From Paenibacillus dendritiformis (lineage in GTDB: Bacteria; Bacillota; Bacilli; Paenibacillales; Paenibacillaceae), in NCBI RefSeq assembly GCF_945605565.1, contig NZ_OX216966.1, positions 1,477,001 through 1,541,000 on the forward strand: a stretch of DNA of 64,000 nt, in the 5' to 3' direction. The notes under the pieces are model-generated. The model saw nothing but the letters and a program-made list of their open reading frames with translations, was not told the origin of the DNA and ran no database searches. A program made the position numbers and the translations under genes. Positions within the stretch are counted from its first letter, which is position 1, and every line of letters begins with the position of its first letter. Of this stretch, positions 7,989 to 15,808 are shown piece by piece.

Positions 7989-8015
7989 TTGTTAAAAATT
8001 AACAAAATGTATAAT
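7989..8015 (+). promoter_or_regulatory. Palindrome TTGTTAA-N3-TTAACAA with adjacent TATAAT
   Basis: A perfect 7-bp inverted repeat at 7989-8005 overlaps a possible -35 (TTGTTA), and a TATAAT -10 lies at 8010-8015 (15-bp spacer, shorter than ideal). It lies in the 190-bp gap before the importer permease genes, so it may be an operator and internal promoter separating dehydrogenase and importer expression. Confidence 0.4.
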
Positions 8016-8094
8016 TGATGTATTTTAATTGAAAATAAGCCGGTATCGAGCAGGCCTATTGTCAATGCAGAAAGAAAGGAGAGTGGATGAAAAG

Positions 8095-9054
8095 TTGACC
8101 AAAACGGGAATTACGACGGAGAGCTTCCCGGTGGTTCGGGCGCGCAGATCCTCCCGGGTCTGGCGCTCGATCAAGCGCAACTGGCAGCTCTATGCGCTCA
8201 TTGCGCCGGTCGTTGTCTACTATATCATTTTTCATTATTTGCCGATGTACGGCGTGCAGATCGCGTTCAAGGACTTCATCGCTTCCAAAGGAATCTGGGA
8301 CAGTCCTTGGGTGGGCTTCAAGCACTTCGAACGGTTTTTCAGCAGCTATTTCTTTGAACGGCTTATTGTGAATACGCTTACAATCAGTCTGTACACGCTG
8401 CTGGTCAGCTTTCCGATTCCGATACTGTTGGCCTTGATGCTGAATGAAGCGAAGGCGCAATGGTTCAAGAAGACTGTGCAGACGATTACGTATGCGCCGC
8501 ATTTTCTGTCCGTCGTCGTCGTGGTCGGCATGCTGTTTATTTTCCTGAACCCGAGCACGGGCATCGTCAACCATCTGATTGTCGCCTTGGGCGGGGAGCC
8601 GATCGCCTTCATGACAGATGCGAATTGGTTCAAGACGCTGTATGTGCTGTCGGATGTATGGCAGACGATGGGCTGGAGCTCGATCATTTATTTGGCGGCT
8701 TTGTCGGGCGTCGATCACCAGCTGCATGAAGCAGCGACGATTGACGGCGCGAGCAAGCTGCAGCGCATCTGGCATATCAACATTCCGACGATTGCCCCGA
8801 CGATTATTATTTTGCTGATCCTCAATCTCGGGACGGTCATGGCGGTGGGCTTCGAGAAAATTTTCCTGATGCAGAACAATCTGAATCTCGCCAGCTCGGA
8901 TGTCATCTCCACCTATGTGTACCGCAGCGGGATACTGGATGCGCAGTACAGCTTCTCCGCCGCTGTCGGATTATTCAATTCGGTTGTGAACTTCGCGCTC
9001 TTGATTATCGTGAACTCGATCGCCAGACGCGTAAGCACGACGAGCCTATGGTAA
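8095..9054 (+). CDS. Carbohydrate ABC transporter permease, LplB type
   Basis: 319-aa inner-membrane permease with six predicted transmembrane helices. It carries the ABC-permease EAA loop EAATIDGASKLQRIWHINIPTI near residues 210-230, which docks to the ATPase. The N-terminus has a long basic tail (RRSSRVWRSIKRNW) before helix 1, as in LplB/YtrF-like proteins. TTG 8095 is preferred because AAGGAGAG ends about 12 nt earlier; in-frame ATG 8065 and TTG 8029 are alternatives without a good ribosome site. It works with the next two genes (second permease and lipoprotein). No ATPase gene is in the operon. Confidence 0.85.
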   Translation: MTKTGITTESFPVVRARRSSRVWRSIKRNWQLYALIAPVVVYYIIFHYLPMYGVQIAFKDFIASKGIWDSPWVGFKHFERFFSSYFFERLIVNTLTISLYTLLVSFPIPILLALMLNEAKAQWFKKTVQTITYAPHFLSVVVVVGMLFIFLNPSTGIVNHLIVALGGEPIAFMTDANWFKTLYVLSDVWQTMGWSSIIYLAALSGVDHQLHEAATIDGASKLQRIWHINIPTIAPTIIILLILNLGTVMAVGFEKIFLMQNNLNLASSDVISTYVYRSGILDAQYSFSAAVGLFNSVVNFALLIIVNSIARRVSTTSLW

Positions 9055-9067
9055 GGAGGGGGTTGCC

Positions 9068-9952
9068 ATGATCGATCGCTCCATCGGAGACCGTATCTTC
9101 GATGTTGTCAATTACGTCCTGTTAACGCTGGTCATGCTCATTGTGCTCTATCCGCTTCTCTTTGTCCTGAGCGCATCCGTCAGCAACCCGGAGACGGTGC
9201 TGCGCGGCGAGATGTGGCTGATTCCGAAGCAAATCAACTTCGACGCATACGCCAAAATTTTTCAAAATAAAGATATTCTCCTTGGTTACGGCAACACGAT
9301 TCTATATACCCTTCTCGGCACGGCCATCAATCTCATCATGACGATATGCGCGGCGTATCCGCTCGCCCGCAAAGACTTCCTCGGCCGGGGGCTGATTACC
9401 GGCATGATCGTATTCACCATGTTCTTCGGCGGCGGGCTCATTCCTACGTACTTGCTCATCAAAAACTTGAATATGCTCGACACGCTGTGGGTGATGGTGA
9501 TTCCGAACGCCGTCGCGGTCTGGAACATCATCATTATGCGCACCTTCTTCCAGCAAACGATACCGGGCGAGATTCAGGAGGCGGCCATGATTGACGGATG
9601 CAGCCATATGCAGACGCTGCTGCGCATCGTCCTGCCCCTGTCGATGCCGATTATCGCCGTTATGGTGCTGTTCTATGCGGTAGGGCACTGGAATTCCTAT
9701 TTCAACGCGCTGATTTACTTGTCCAGCAAGGACAAATTCCCGCTGCAGCTCATTCTGCGCGAGATTCTGATTCAGAGCGATTCGGGCGACATGATCAAGC
9801 TGACGTCGGAATCGGCCGTGAAGATGAAGATGAGTGTAGAGGGATTGAAGTATGCGGTGCTGGTGGTGGCGAATTTGCCGATGCTCGTCCTGTATCCGTT
9901 CCTCCAGCGCTATTTTGTCAAAGGCATCATGATTGGAGCTCTGAAGGGGTAA
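9068..9952 (+). CDS. Carbohydrate ABC transporter permease, LplC/YtcP type
   Basis: 294-aa second permease of the importer with six predicted helices. The EAA loop is EAAMIDGCSHMQTLLRIVLPLS near residues 174-195. The start ATG follows AAGGAGGGGG, 13 bp after the first permease stop. It pairs with the LplB-type subunit to form the membrane channel for an unknown oligosaccharide or sugar acid. The C-terminus ends in YFVKGIMIGALKG, characteristic of this subfamily. Confidence 0.87.
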   Translation: MIDRSIGDRIFDVVNYVLLTLVMLIVLYPLLFVLSASVSNPETVLRGEMWLIPKQINFDAYAKIFQNKDILLGYGNTILYTLLGTAINLIMTICAAYPLARKDFLGRGLITGMIVFTMFFGGGLIPTYLLIKNLNMLDTLWVMVIPNAVAVWNIIIMRTFFQQTIPGEIQEAAMIDGCSHMQTLLRIVLPLSMPIIAVMVLFYAVGHWNSYFNALIYLSSKDKFPLQLILREILIQSDSGDMIKLTSESAVKMKMSVEGLKYAVLVVANLPMLVLYPFLQRYFVKGIMIGALKG

Positions 9953-9980
9953 CCGACCACAAGCAAAAGGGGGAAATGTT

Positions 9981-11612
9981 GTGAGATCAAAAAAATGGCT
10001 GATGACGACGATGAGCGTGCTGCTGAGCTTCTCGCTGCTGATTACGGCATGCGGGGGAAGCGGCGGCGGAGGGGGAGCCGATGCCGGCAGCAGCGATGAA
10101 CGGCTCGCCAAGATGAACAAGGAAGGGATGCCGATCGCCAAGGAAAAGATGACGATGTCCGGCTTCGCCGCGAAGTTCTATGCTTCGGCGGACTGGAGCA
10201 AGCTGATGCTCTGGGAAGAATACGAGAAGATGACCAATATTCATATCGATTGGGAGACCGTGCAGGTCGACAGCTTGAAGGAGAAGCGCAACATCAAGCT
10301 GGCCGGCGGCGATTATCCCGAGATTTTCTTCGCCTCCGCCTTCGCCAAGAGCGATCTGATCAAGTACGGAAGCCAGGGCACCTTCCTGCGGCTGAACGAG
10401 CTGATCGACGAGCATGCTCCGAATTTCAAGGCGTTGATGGACAAATACCCGATCGTGAAGCAGGGCATTACGATGCCGGACGGCAGCATTTACGGACTGC
10501 CGACCGTGTTCGACCCGGACTTCAAGTCGCTGTTCTACGGGACGCCGTGGATGAAGAAGGAATGGCTCGACAAGCTGGGGCTGAAGCCGCCGACCAATCT
10601 GGAGGAGCTGCATACGGTGCTGAAGGCGATCAAGGACGGCGACCCGAACGGCAACGGGAAGAAGGATGAGATCCCGTGGGGTTCCAGGGGCGTCTGGATT
10701 ATGATCAACTTCCTGAAGGGCTCATTCGGGCTGAACAAGAACGGGACAGCGAATCCGAACGTCGACCTCGATCCGGATACCGGCAAGCTCCGGTTCGTGC
10801 CGGCGACGAAGCAGTACAAGGAGCTGCTGCAATATGTCGAGAAGCTGCACGCGGACGGGCTGTTCGACCCGGAGACGTTCACGATGAAGGACACCGACTT
10901 GACGTCCAAGGCGACGGCCGGCGTGTACGGCTTCCTGGACGGCGTCAATCCGGAGGCGGTCTACAATCAGGAGGGCTATGTCGGCATGCCGGTGCTGGAA
11001 GGCCCGTACGGCGACAAGATCGCGACCAACATCGGATCGCCGCTCGGCAATATCGGCATGTTCGTGCTGACGGACAAGGCGAAAAACCCGGAAGCCGCCA
11101 TTCGCTGGATGGACCATTTCTACAGCGATGAAGGGGTCAAAATGTTCTTCATGGGCTTCGAAGGCGTAACGTACCAAGTGAATGACAAGGGCGAATATGA
11201 GTATCTGGACGCGATTACGAACCATCCGGACGGCTTGAACCTGGATCAGGCGGTAAGCCAGTATCTTACCTGGCCGGGCGGATATTATCCGGGCATGGTG
11301 ATGCAGAAGTACTTCAAGGGGGCGGAAGGCTTGCCGTCCTCGGTCAAGAATGCCGAAGATGCGCAGCCGCATTCGATTCCGATGAGCGAGGTCTGGCCGG
11401 CCTTCAACTTCACGCCGGAGGAGCAGGATGAGCTGACGACCATTCAGACGGATATCCATACGTATGTCGATGAGATGCGCGACAAGTTCGCTTCGGGCGC
11501 GGTCGGATTCGATCAATGGGACAATTATGTGCAGCAGCTGGAGAAGATGAATCTGAAGCGTTATCTGGAAATTTACCAAGCGGCGTATGAGCGTTATCTG
11601 AAATCGAAATAA
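9981..11612 (+). CDS. Extracellular sugar-binding lipoprotein (family 1, LplA-like)
   Basis: 543 aa. A signal peptide of residues 1-23 ends in a lipobox with the lipid-attached Cys24 (LLITACGG), followed by a Gly/Ser-rich linker. The mature part is a two-lobed binding protein with an AKFYASADWSKLMLWEEY start typical of the large (about 540-aa) LplA/YtcQ group. GTG 9981 is the start, with AAGGGGGAAA upstream and 28 bp after the second permease. Anchored outside the membrane, it captures the substrate and hands it to the two permeases. The ligand is unknown. A GC-rich hairpin follows. Confidence 0.88.
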   Translation: MRSKKWLMTTMSVLLSFSLLITACGGSGGGGGADAGSSDERLAKMNKEGMPIAKEKMTMSGFAAKFYASADWSKLMLWEEYEKMTNIHIDWETVQVDSLKEKRNIKLAGGDYPEIFFASAFAKSDLIKYGSQGTFLRLNELIDEHAPNFKALMDKYPIVKQGITMPDGSIYGLPTVFDPDFKSLFYGTPWMKKEWLDKLGLKPPTNLEELHTVLKAIKDGDPNGNGKKDEIPWGSRGVWIMINFLKGSFGLNKNGTANPNVDLDPDTGKLRFVPATKQYKELLQYVEKLHADGLFDPETFTMKDTDLTSKATAGVYGFLDGVNPEAVYNQEGYVGMPVLEGPYGDKIATNIGSPLGNIGMFVLTDKAKNPEAAIRWMDHFYSDEGVKMFFMGFEGVTYQVNDKGEYEYLDAITNHPDGLNLDQAVSQYLTWPGGYYPGMVMQKYFKGAEGLPSSVKNAEDAQPHSIPMSEVWPAFNFTPEEQDELTTIQTDIHTYVDEMRDKFASGAVGFDQWDNYVQQLEKMNLKRYLEIYQAAYERYLKSK

Positions 11613-11617
11613 ACGCC

Positions 11618-11660
11618 AGCAGCCCCGCGCCGAGTAGTCGGCCGCGGGGCTTGCTGCGTC
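11618..11660. terminator. Hairpin between convergent genes
   Basis: Arms GCAGCCCCGCG and CGCGGGGCTTGCTGC around a CCGAGTAGTCGGC centre, which itself can pair. No U-tract follows in the plus direction. Lying between convergent genes, it probably serves both as an end of transcription. Confidence 0.6.
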
Positions 11661-11669
11661 TGGCCGCGA

Positions 11670-12584
11670 TTACAGCAACGGCAGAATCTCGTCCCAGACC
11701 GCATCGAGGATGCTCTGCATATCTCCCTCGTTGCTGTTGATGGCGATCGCCGCGTCCCGGCCGGGGATCACGATGCAGAACTGCCCGTGCGCGCCGTCGG
11801 CACGATAGGCCTCATGCGTGCACATCCAGAACTGGCAGCCATAGCCCTGGCTCCAGTCGATGCTGCCCTCATTGTCGATGTGCTTGCGTGTGGCGAACGC
11901 AATCCACTCCGCGGGGATGAGCTGTTCGCCTTCCCAAGCACCCTGCTGCAGCAGCAGCTGTCCGAATCGGCTCAGCTCCTCGTTGCTGATTCGGAGCCCC
12001 GCGCATCCGAGCGTGACGCCGAGCGGGGATGTGTCCCATTCGACGCGTTCCATCCCGAGCGGCTCGAACAAGCGCGGAGTCAAATATTGATGGACCGTCT
12101 CGCCGACGGCGGCTTGTACCATCGCCGAAATCATGAAGGTGTCGCCGCTGCTATAGGTGAACCGCTCGCCGGGAGGACGGTCCAGAGGCAGCGACATATA
12201 GTATTTGGCCCAGTCCTTCTCCTGGAGCGACTTCCTCTCGTCGGCCCACAGCGGCGGAGCGTCATGGCCGGAGGACATCCGCAGCAGATCGTACAAGCGG
12301 ATGCGGCCGGGCTCAAGGGCGGGATCGTCTGCCATTCCTTCCCGCACGTGCTGCGGAAACACATCCCCCAGCGTCGTATCCAATGTTAGCTTTCCTTCCT
12401 CGATTGCCAGTCCGACCGCCATGCAGGTGAACGATTTGCTGACCGAGTGCTGCACGCGGCGGATATCTTCGCCCGCATCCCATTGCGCCGCCAGACGGCC
12501 GCCTTGCCGTATCCGCGCGGAGAGGACCTTTAATTTTTTCTCGGTTACCCGCTGGACAAAACCGGTTAATACATGAGACATCAT
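11670..12584 (-). CDS. Serine hydrolase of the beta-lactamase / penicillin-binding protein superfamily (class C-like)
   Basis: 304 aa. The SxxK motif is Ser47-Val-Ser-Lys50 (QHSVSKSFT). The second motif is Tyr144-Ser-Ser (FTYSSGDTF, in place of YxN). The third is HGQF near residue 270, where KTG would be. No signal peptide is visible, so it is probably cytoplasmic and more likely an esterase or peptidase than a resistance enzyme. The gene is read from ATG 12584 with AAAGAAGGA upstream and has its own SigA promoter at 12739-12711. It is divergent from the esterase-led sugar operon and shares an intergenic region that carries GAAACGTTTC-like operators. Confidence 0.8.
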   Translation of the reverse strand: MMSHVLTGFVQRVTEKKLKVLSARIRQGGRLAAQWDAGEDIRRVQHSVSKSFTCMAVGLAIEEGKLTLDTTLGDVFPQHVREGMADDPALEPGRIRLYDLLRMSSGHDAPPLWADERKSLQEKDWAKYYMSLPLDRPPGERFTYSSGDTFMISAMVQAAVGETVHQYLTPRLFEPLGMERVEWDTSPLGVTLGCAGLRISNEELSRFGQLLLQQGAWEGEQLIPAEWIAFATRKHIDNEGSIDWSQGYGCQFWMCTHEAYRADGAHGQFCIVIPGRDAAIAINSNEGDMQSILDAVWDEILPLL

Positions 12585-12671
12585 CCAGTCCTTCTTTCCA
12601 ATTGAATTTCGAAATGATGCTGAGAGGAACGCTGGCAGGAAGAGCGGTGTCTCCCTATGTAAATCGTAATA

Positions 12672-12681
12672 GAAACGTTTC
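12672..12681. promoter_or_regulatory. GAAACGTTTC palindrome downstream of the minus-strand promoter
   Basis: A perfect 10-bp palindrome with the central CG that LacI/CcpA-family proteins bind, about 30 bp downstream of the minus-strand -10. Candidate operator or catabolite-response element for the serine hydrolase gene. Confidence 0.5.
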
Positions 12682-12710
12682 CGCGATAAAGCGCTAAGCT
12701 GTTATTTATC

Positions 12711-12739
12711 ATATTACAATCGCTCTCATATCATGTCAA
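12711..12739 (-). promoter_or_regulatory. SigA-type promoter of the serine hydrolase gene
   Basis: On the minus strand TTGACA (12739-12734) and TAATAT (12716-12711) are 17 bp apart, an ideal spacing. Confidence 0.7.
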
Positions 12740-12748
12740 CGCACGATA

Positions 12749-12762
12749 AGCAAGCGCTTTCC
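12749..12762. promoter_or_regulatory. Candidate catabolite-response element
   Basis: AGCAAGCGCTTTCC has the AAGCGCTT core and flanks close to the cre consensus bound by CcpA. It lies upstream of both divergent promoters. Confidence 0.4.
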
Positions 12763-12858
12763 CGTGTCCTGTTACATCAATTTAAGGATATAAATAGATA
12801 AAATGGGACAAAAGTGATTTTGTTTCAACATTTCTCGAGCTTATTTTTCGAAAAATCA

Positions 12859-12906
12859 TTGACAGGCTCGGGGTCCGAGATCTATGATTTATTCGAAACG
12901 ATTCGA
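12859..12906 (+). promoter_or_regulatory. Promoter and LacI-type operator of the beta-1,2-glucan operon
   Basis: TTGACA at 12859-12864 and TATGAT at 12883-12888 with an 18-bp spacer. Directly downstream, at 12893-12906, is TCGAAACGATTCGA, a 5-bp inverted repeat around a central ACGA, where a LacI-family repressor would block initiation. The LacI gene at the end of the operon (23465) is the natural candidate. Confidence 0.65.
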
Positions 12907-13031
12907 TAAATCGCTTTCACAGGAAAAAAGCGACTCCAAGGCAGTTTGGATTCCCAGGTGCGAGTCCGTTACGAAAGTGGCGAATCGGCGAATCTATGAT
13001 TTTAAACTTTTGAAAATGAAAGGGATTACAT

Positions 13032-13814
13032 ATGGCGCATGTAACGATAGACACCGGCTCAACGACATTGCGAATGACAACGAGCATCCACGTCGTCTTT
13101 CCCCTGGAATCTCCGCATCCGTCAGGCAGCACGCTGTATCTGCTGCACGGCGCGGGAGACAATGCGAGCACGTGGCAGCGGCTGACGACGATCGAGCTGT
13201 ATGCGGCCAAGTACGGCTGCACGGTCATCATGCCAGAGGCGAACCGCAGCTACTACACGGATATGGAGTACGGGTTGGATTATTTTTATTACATTACCGA
13301 GGAACTGCCGGAGCTATGTAAGCGCATGCTTCGCATGAATACCGATCCGGAGAGGACATTCGTAGCCGGATTGTCCATGGGCGGATATGGCGCGTTGAAG
13401 TGTGCGCTGACCTATCCCGAGCGGTATGCCAAGGCCGTATCCTTGTCCGGAGTGACCGATATGCAGAGGCGTCTTCAAGACCCGGAGATGCCCCCGGGCA
13501 TGGTCAAGGAGATGCAGGCGGTGTTCGGCCCCGAACTGAAAATTCGGCCGGAACAGGATCTGTACGCCTTGACGGCCAGGAGATTGGAGGAGAAGGGAGC
13601 GCTTCCGTCCATCCTGTGCTGCTGCGGCTCCAGCGACCCGTTCATCGAGATGAACCGCGACTTTGCCGGTTATATGCAGGGCAATCCATTGGACTTCCGG
13701 TACGTGGAAGGACCGGGAACGCATGATTGGCTCTTCTGGGAAGAGCATTTGAAGACAGCATTTGACTTCCTGTTTGAGGACAAGAACAAGGGAGAGAGAG
13801 GAGATGCAATTTGA
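13032..13814 (+). CDS. Alpha/beta-hydrolase esterase (EstA / esterase D-like)
   Basis: 260-aa cytoplasmic esterase. The nucleophile is Ser115 in GLSMGGYGA, the oxyanion region is LLHGAGDNASTW near residue 37, and acid and His candidates lie in CGSSDPF and GTHDWLFW. It belongs to the tributyrin-esterase / S-formylglutathione-hydrolase-like family, as in acetyl-xylan or feruloyl esterases. ATG 13032 is preceded by GAAAGGGA. It is the first gene of the operon and its stop overlaps the TTG start of the first permease (13811), which means tight coupling. By context it may remove acyl groups from imported glucan fragments; this is inference. Confidence 0.8.
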   Translation: MAHVTIDTGSTTLRMTTSIHVVFPLESPHPSGSTLYLLHGAGDNASTWQRLTTIELYAAKYGCTVIMPEANRSYYTDMEYGLDYFYYITEELPELCKRMLRMNTDPERTFVAGLSMGGYGALKCALTYPERYAKAVSLSGVTDMQRRLQDPEMPPGMVKEMQAVFGPELKIRPEQDLYALTARRLEEKGALPSILCCCGSSDPFIEMNRDFAGYMQGNPLDFRYVEGPGTHDWLFWEEHLKTAFDFLFEDKNKGERGDAI

Positions 13815-14770
13815 AAGCCACCGCTTTAGATCCAGACGGACCTGTGAAAGGACATTCGAAGTTCGGAAGCCTGCTTACGCAAATATGGAAGAACAGAATG
13901 GTATATACGCTCCTTCTTCCCGGATTGATATGGCTGCTGCTGTTCGCCTACTTGCCGATGGGCGGCCTCTCGCTCGCCTTCAAGGATTATAAGGCCAATC
14001 TCGGAATCTGGGGCAGCCCGTGGGTCGGATTCGAAAATTTCAAGTACGTGTTTCGCGATCCGGCGTTCATCGATGCCTTATGGAGAACGCTGTACATCAA
14101 TATCATTAAGCTGGTCATTCAGTTCCCGTTCCCGATTCTGCTTGCTCTGATGCTGAACGAGCTCCGGATGCGGCGGACGAAAAAACTCTTCCAGACGGTC
14201 TTTACGTTCCCTCATTTCCTGTCCTGGATTATCGTATCCGGCGTCGTCATCAATGTGCTGGCGTATGACGGGCTCGTGAACAGCGCCTTGGCGCTGCTCG
14301 GCTTGCCGACGATCAACTTCCTCGGCTCGGAGGAGATGTTCGTTCCGATGCTGCTGCTCACGGACATTTGGAAATCGACCGGATGGGGCGCGATCATCTA
14401 TTTGGCGGCGATATCCGGGATCGACCAGGATCAATACGAGTCGGCCCAGATCGACGGCGCCTCGCGCATGCAGCAGATGTTCCGGATTACGCTGCCGAAC
14501 ATTTTGCCTACCGTTACCATCATGTTCATTTTGTCGGTGGGCGGCCTGATGTCATCGGGCTTCGATCAGATTTTCAACCTGGCGAACGCGGCGACGAAGA
14601 ACGTGTCGGAAGTATTGGATGTGTATATTTACCGCATTACGTTCCAGTCTTCGACGGACTTCTCGTTTTCCACCGCGGTCAGCCTGTTCCGTTCTCTCAT
14701 TAATATGATTCTGCTGCTGCTGGCGGACAGGGTTGCCAAAATGCTGGGCGGAGACGGTCTGTTCCGATAA
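13811..14770 (+). CDS. ABC transporter permease, LplB type (beta-1,2-glucooligosaccharide importer)
   Basis: 319 aa with six predicted membrane helices and the ATPase-docking loop ESAQIDGASRMQQMFRITLPNI near residues 212-233. The start is TTG 13811, which overlaps the esterase stop, with GGGAGAGAGAGGAG just upstream. Together with the next permease and the lipoprotein at 15809 it makes the importer of this operon. The substrate is inferred from the GH94/GH3 enzymes that follow. No ATPase gene is present. Confidence 0.85.
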   Translation: MKATALDPDGPVKGHSKFGSLLTQIWKNRMVYTLLLPGLIWLLLFAYLPMGGLSLAFKDYKANLGIWGSPWVGFENFKYVFRDPAFIDALWRTLYINIIKLVIQFPFPILLALMLNELRMRRTKKLFQTVFTFPHFLSWIIVSGVVINVLAYDGLVNSALALLGLPTINFLGSEEMFVPMLLLTDIWKSTGWGAIIYLAAISGIDQDQYESAQIDGASRMQQMFRITLPNILPTVTIMFILSVGGLMSSGFDQIFNLANAATKNVSEVLDVYIYRITFQSSTDFSFSTAVSLFRSLINMILLLLADRVAKMLGGDGLFR

Positions 14771-14786
14771 GAGAGGGGTGCAAGGG

Positions 14787-15692
14787 ATGAGCAATACAGC
14801 TGCCAAGAAGCAGCATAAGTTCCGCATAGGAAAAATGACGGTACTCGATTACGTTATTTTCTTCCTGCTGCTGATATTCGCCTTATTGATTCTGATTCCG
14901 TTTTGGAATGTCATCATGATTTCGTTCTCGACATCGAAGGAATATGCCGATAATCCGCTGATGATGTTCCCGAGAAATCCGACCTTGGCTTCCTACAAGG
15001 CCTTGTTCGAGGATGGAAGCATTTTGACGGGCTACTGGAATACGTTCAAGCTGCTTATCGTAGGCTTGCCGCTCAGCCTGTTCCTGACGAGCAGCATGGC
15101 TTACGCGCTCAGCAGAAGCAAGTTCCCGGGCAAGAAGATCATCTTCTTCCTCGTGCTGTTCACGATGATCTTCAACGGCGGCATCGTGCCTCTCTACCTG
15201 ATTATGAAATCGCTCCATCTGACAGGCACGCTGTGGTCCGTCATCCTGGCCGGCAGCTTCAGCGCCTTCAACATGATATTGATGATGAACTACTTCCAGA
15301 GTCTGCCTGAATCGCTGATGGAATCCGCAAGGCTGGACGGAGCGGGCGAATGGAGAATCATGTTCTCCGTCGTACTGCCGCTGGCGGCGCCGATTATGGC
15401 GACCATTACGCTCTTCTATGGCGTCGCCTACTGGAACAGCTGGTACGACGCGATGATTTTCCTGCGCAAGGCGGATCAACTGCCGCTGCAGAACGTATTG
15501 CGAACGATCATTGTCGAGTCGCAAACCAACGCCTCGAACGCTTCCAGCGTCGATGCGGTCGGCAAGCAAGCTTTTTCAACGGGGATGAAAATGGCTGCGG
15601 TCTTCGTGACGATGGTGCCGATTATGTGCTTCTTCCCGATGTTGCAAAAGCATTTCGCTAAAGGGGTGTTAACAGGGGCTATCAAGACCTGA
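14787..15692 (+). CDS. ABC transporter permease, LplC type (beta-1,2-glucooligosaccharide importer)
   Basis: 301 aa, six predicted helices, EAA-type loop ESARLDGAGEWRIMFSVVLPLA, and the subfamily C-terminus HFAKGVLTGAIKT. ATG 14787 follows AGAGGGGTG and lies 16 bp after the first permease. It forms the second half of the membrane channel. Confidence 0.86.
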   Translation: MSNTAAKKQHKFRIGKMTVLDYVIFFLLLIFALLILIPFWNVIMISFSTSKEYADNPLMMFPRNPTLASYKALFEDGSILTGYWNTFKLLIVGLPLSLFLTSSMAYALSRSKFPGKKIIFFLVLFTMIFNGGIVPLYLIMKSLHLTGTLWSVILAGSFSAFNMILMMNYFQSLPESLMESARLDGAGEWRIMFSVVLPLAAPIMATITLFYGVAYWNSWYDAMIFLRKADQLPLQNVLRTIIVESQTNASNASSVDAVGKQAFSTGMKMAAVFVTMVPIMCFFPMLQKHFAKGVLTGAIKT

Positions 15693-15763
15693 TTAATACG
15701 CATAGAGGTCGTTCAAAAAGTCCGCTTTTGATCACGAAGCCGAACGGTTTGAACACTCATTAG

Positions 15764-15788
15764 TTAGATTTTTGCAATAAAAATCTAA
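15764..15788 (+). repeat. Perfect stem-loop immediately before the binding-protein gene
   Basis: TTAGATTTTT and AAAAATCTAA pair perfectly over 10 bp around GCAAT. The 3' arm ends 20 bp before the next start and there is no U-tract after it. It may protect the downstream message from 3'-5' decay products or act as a processing or attenuation site that raises binding-protein output relative to the permeases. Confidence 0.6.
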
Positions 15789-15808
15789 AATCACGGGGGA
15801 GACATCCA

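Larger units (their letters stand above)
12585..13031. other. Divergent regulatory region of the serine hydrolase and beta-1,2-glucan operon
   Basis: 447 bp without a convincing gene. It contains one promoter on each strand and three palindromic sites listed separately: GAAACGTTTC at 12672, AAGCGCTT at 12752 and TCGAAACGATTCGA at 12893. The rightmost 120 bp form an untranslated leader before the esterase gene. Confidence 0.6.
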
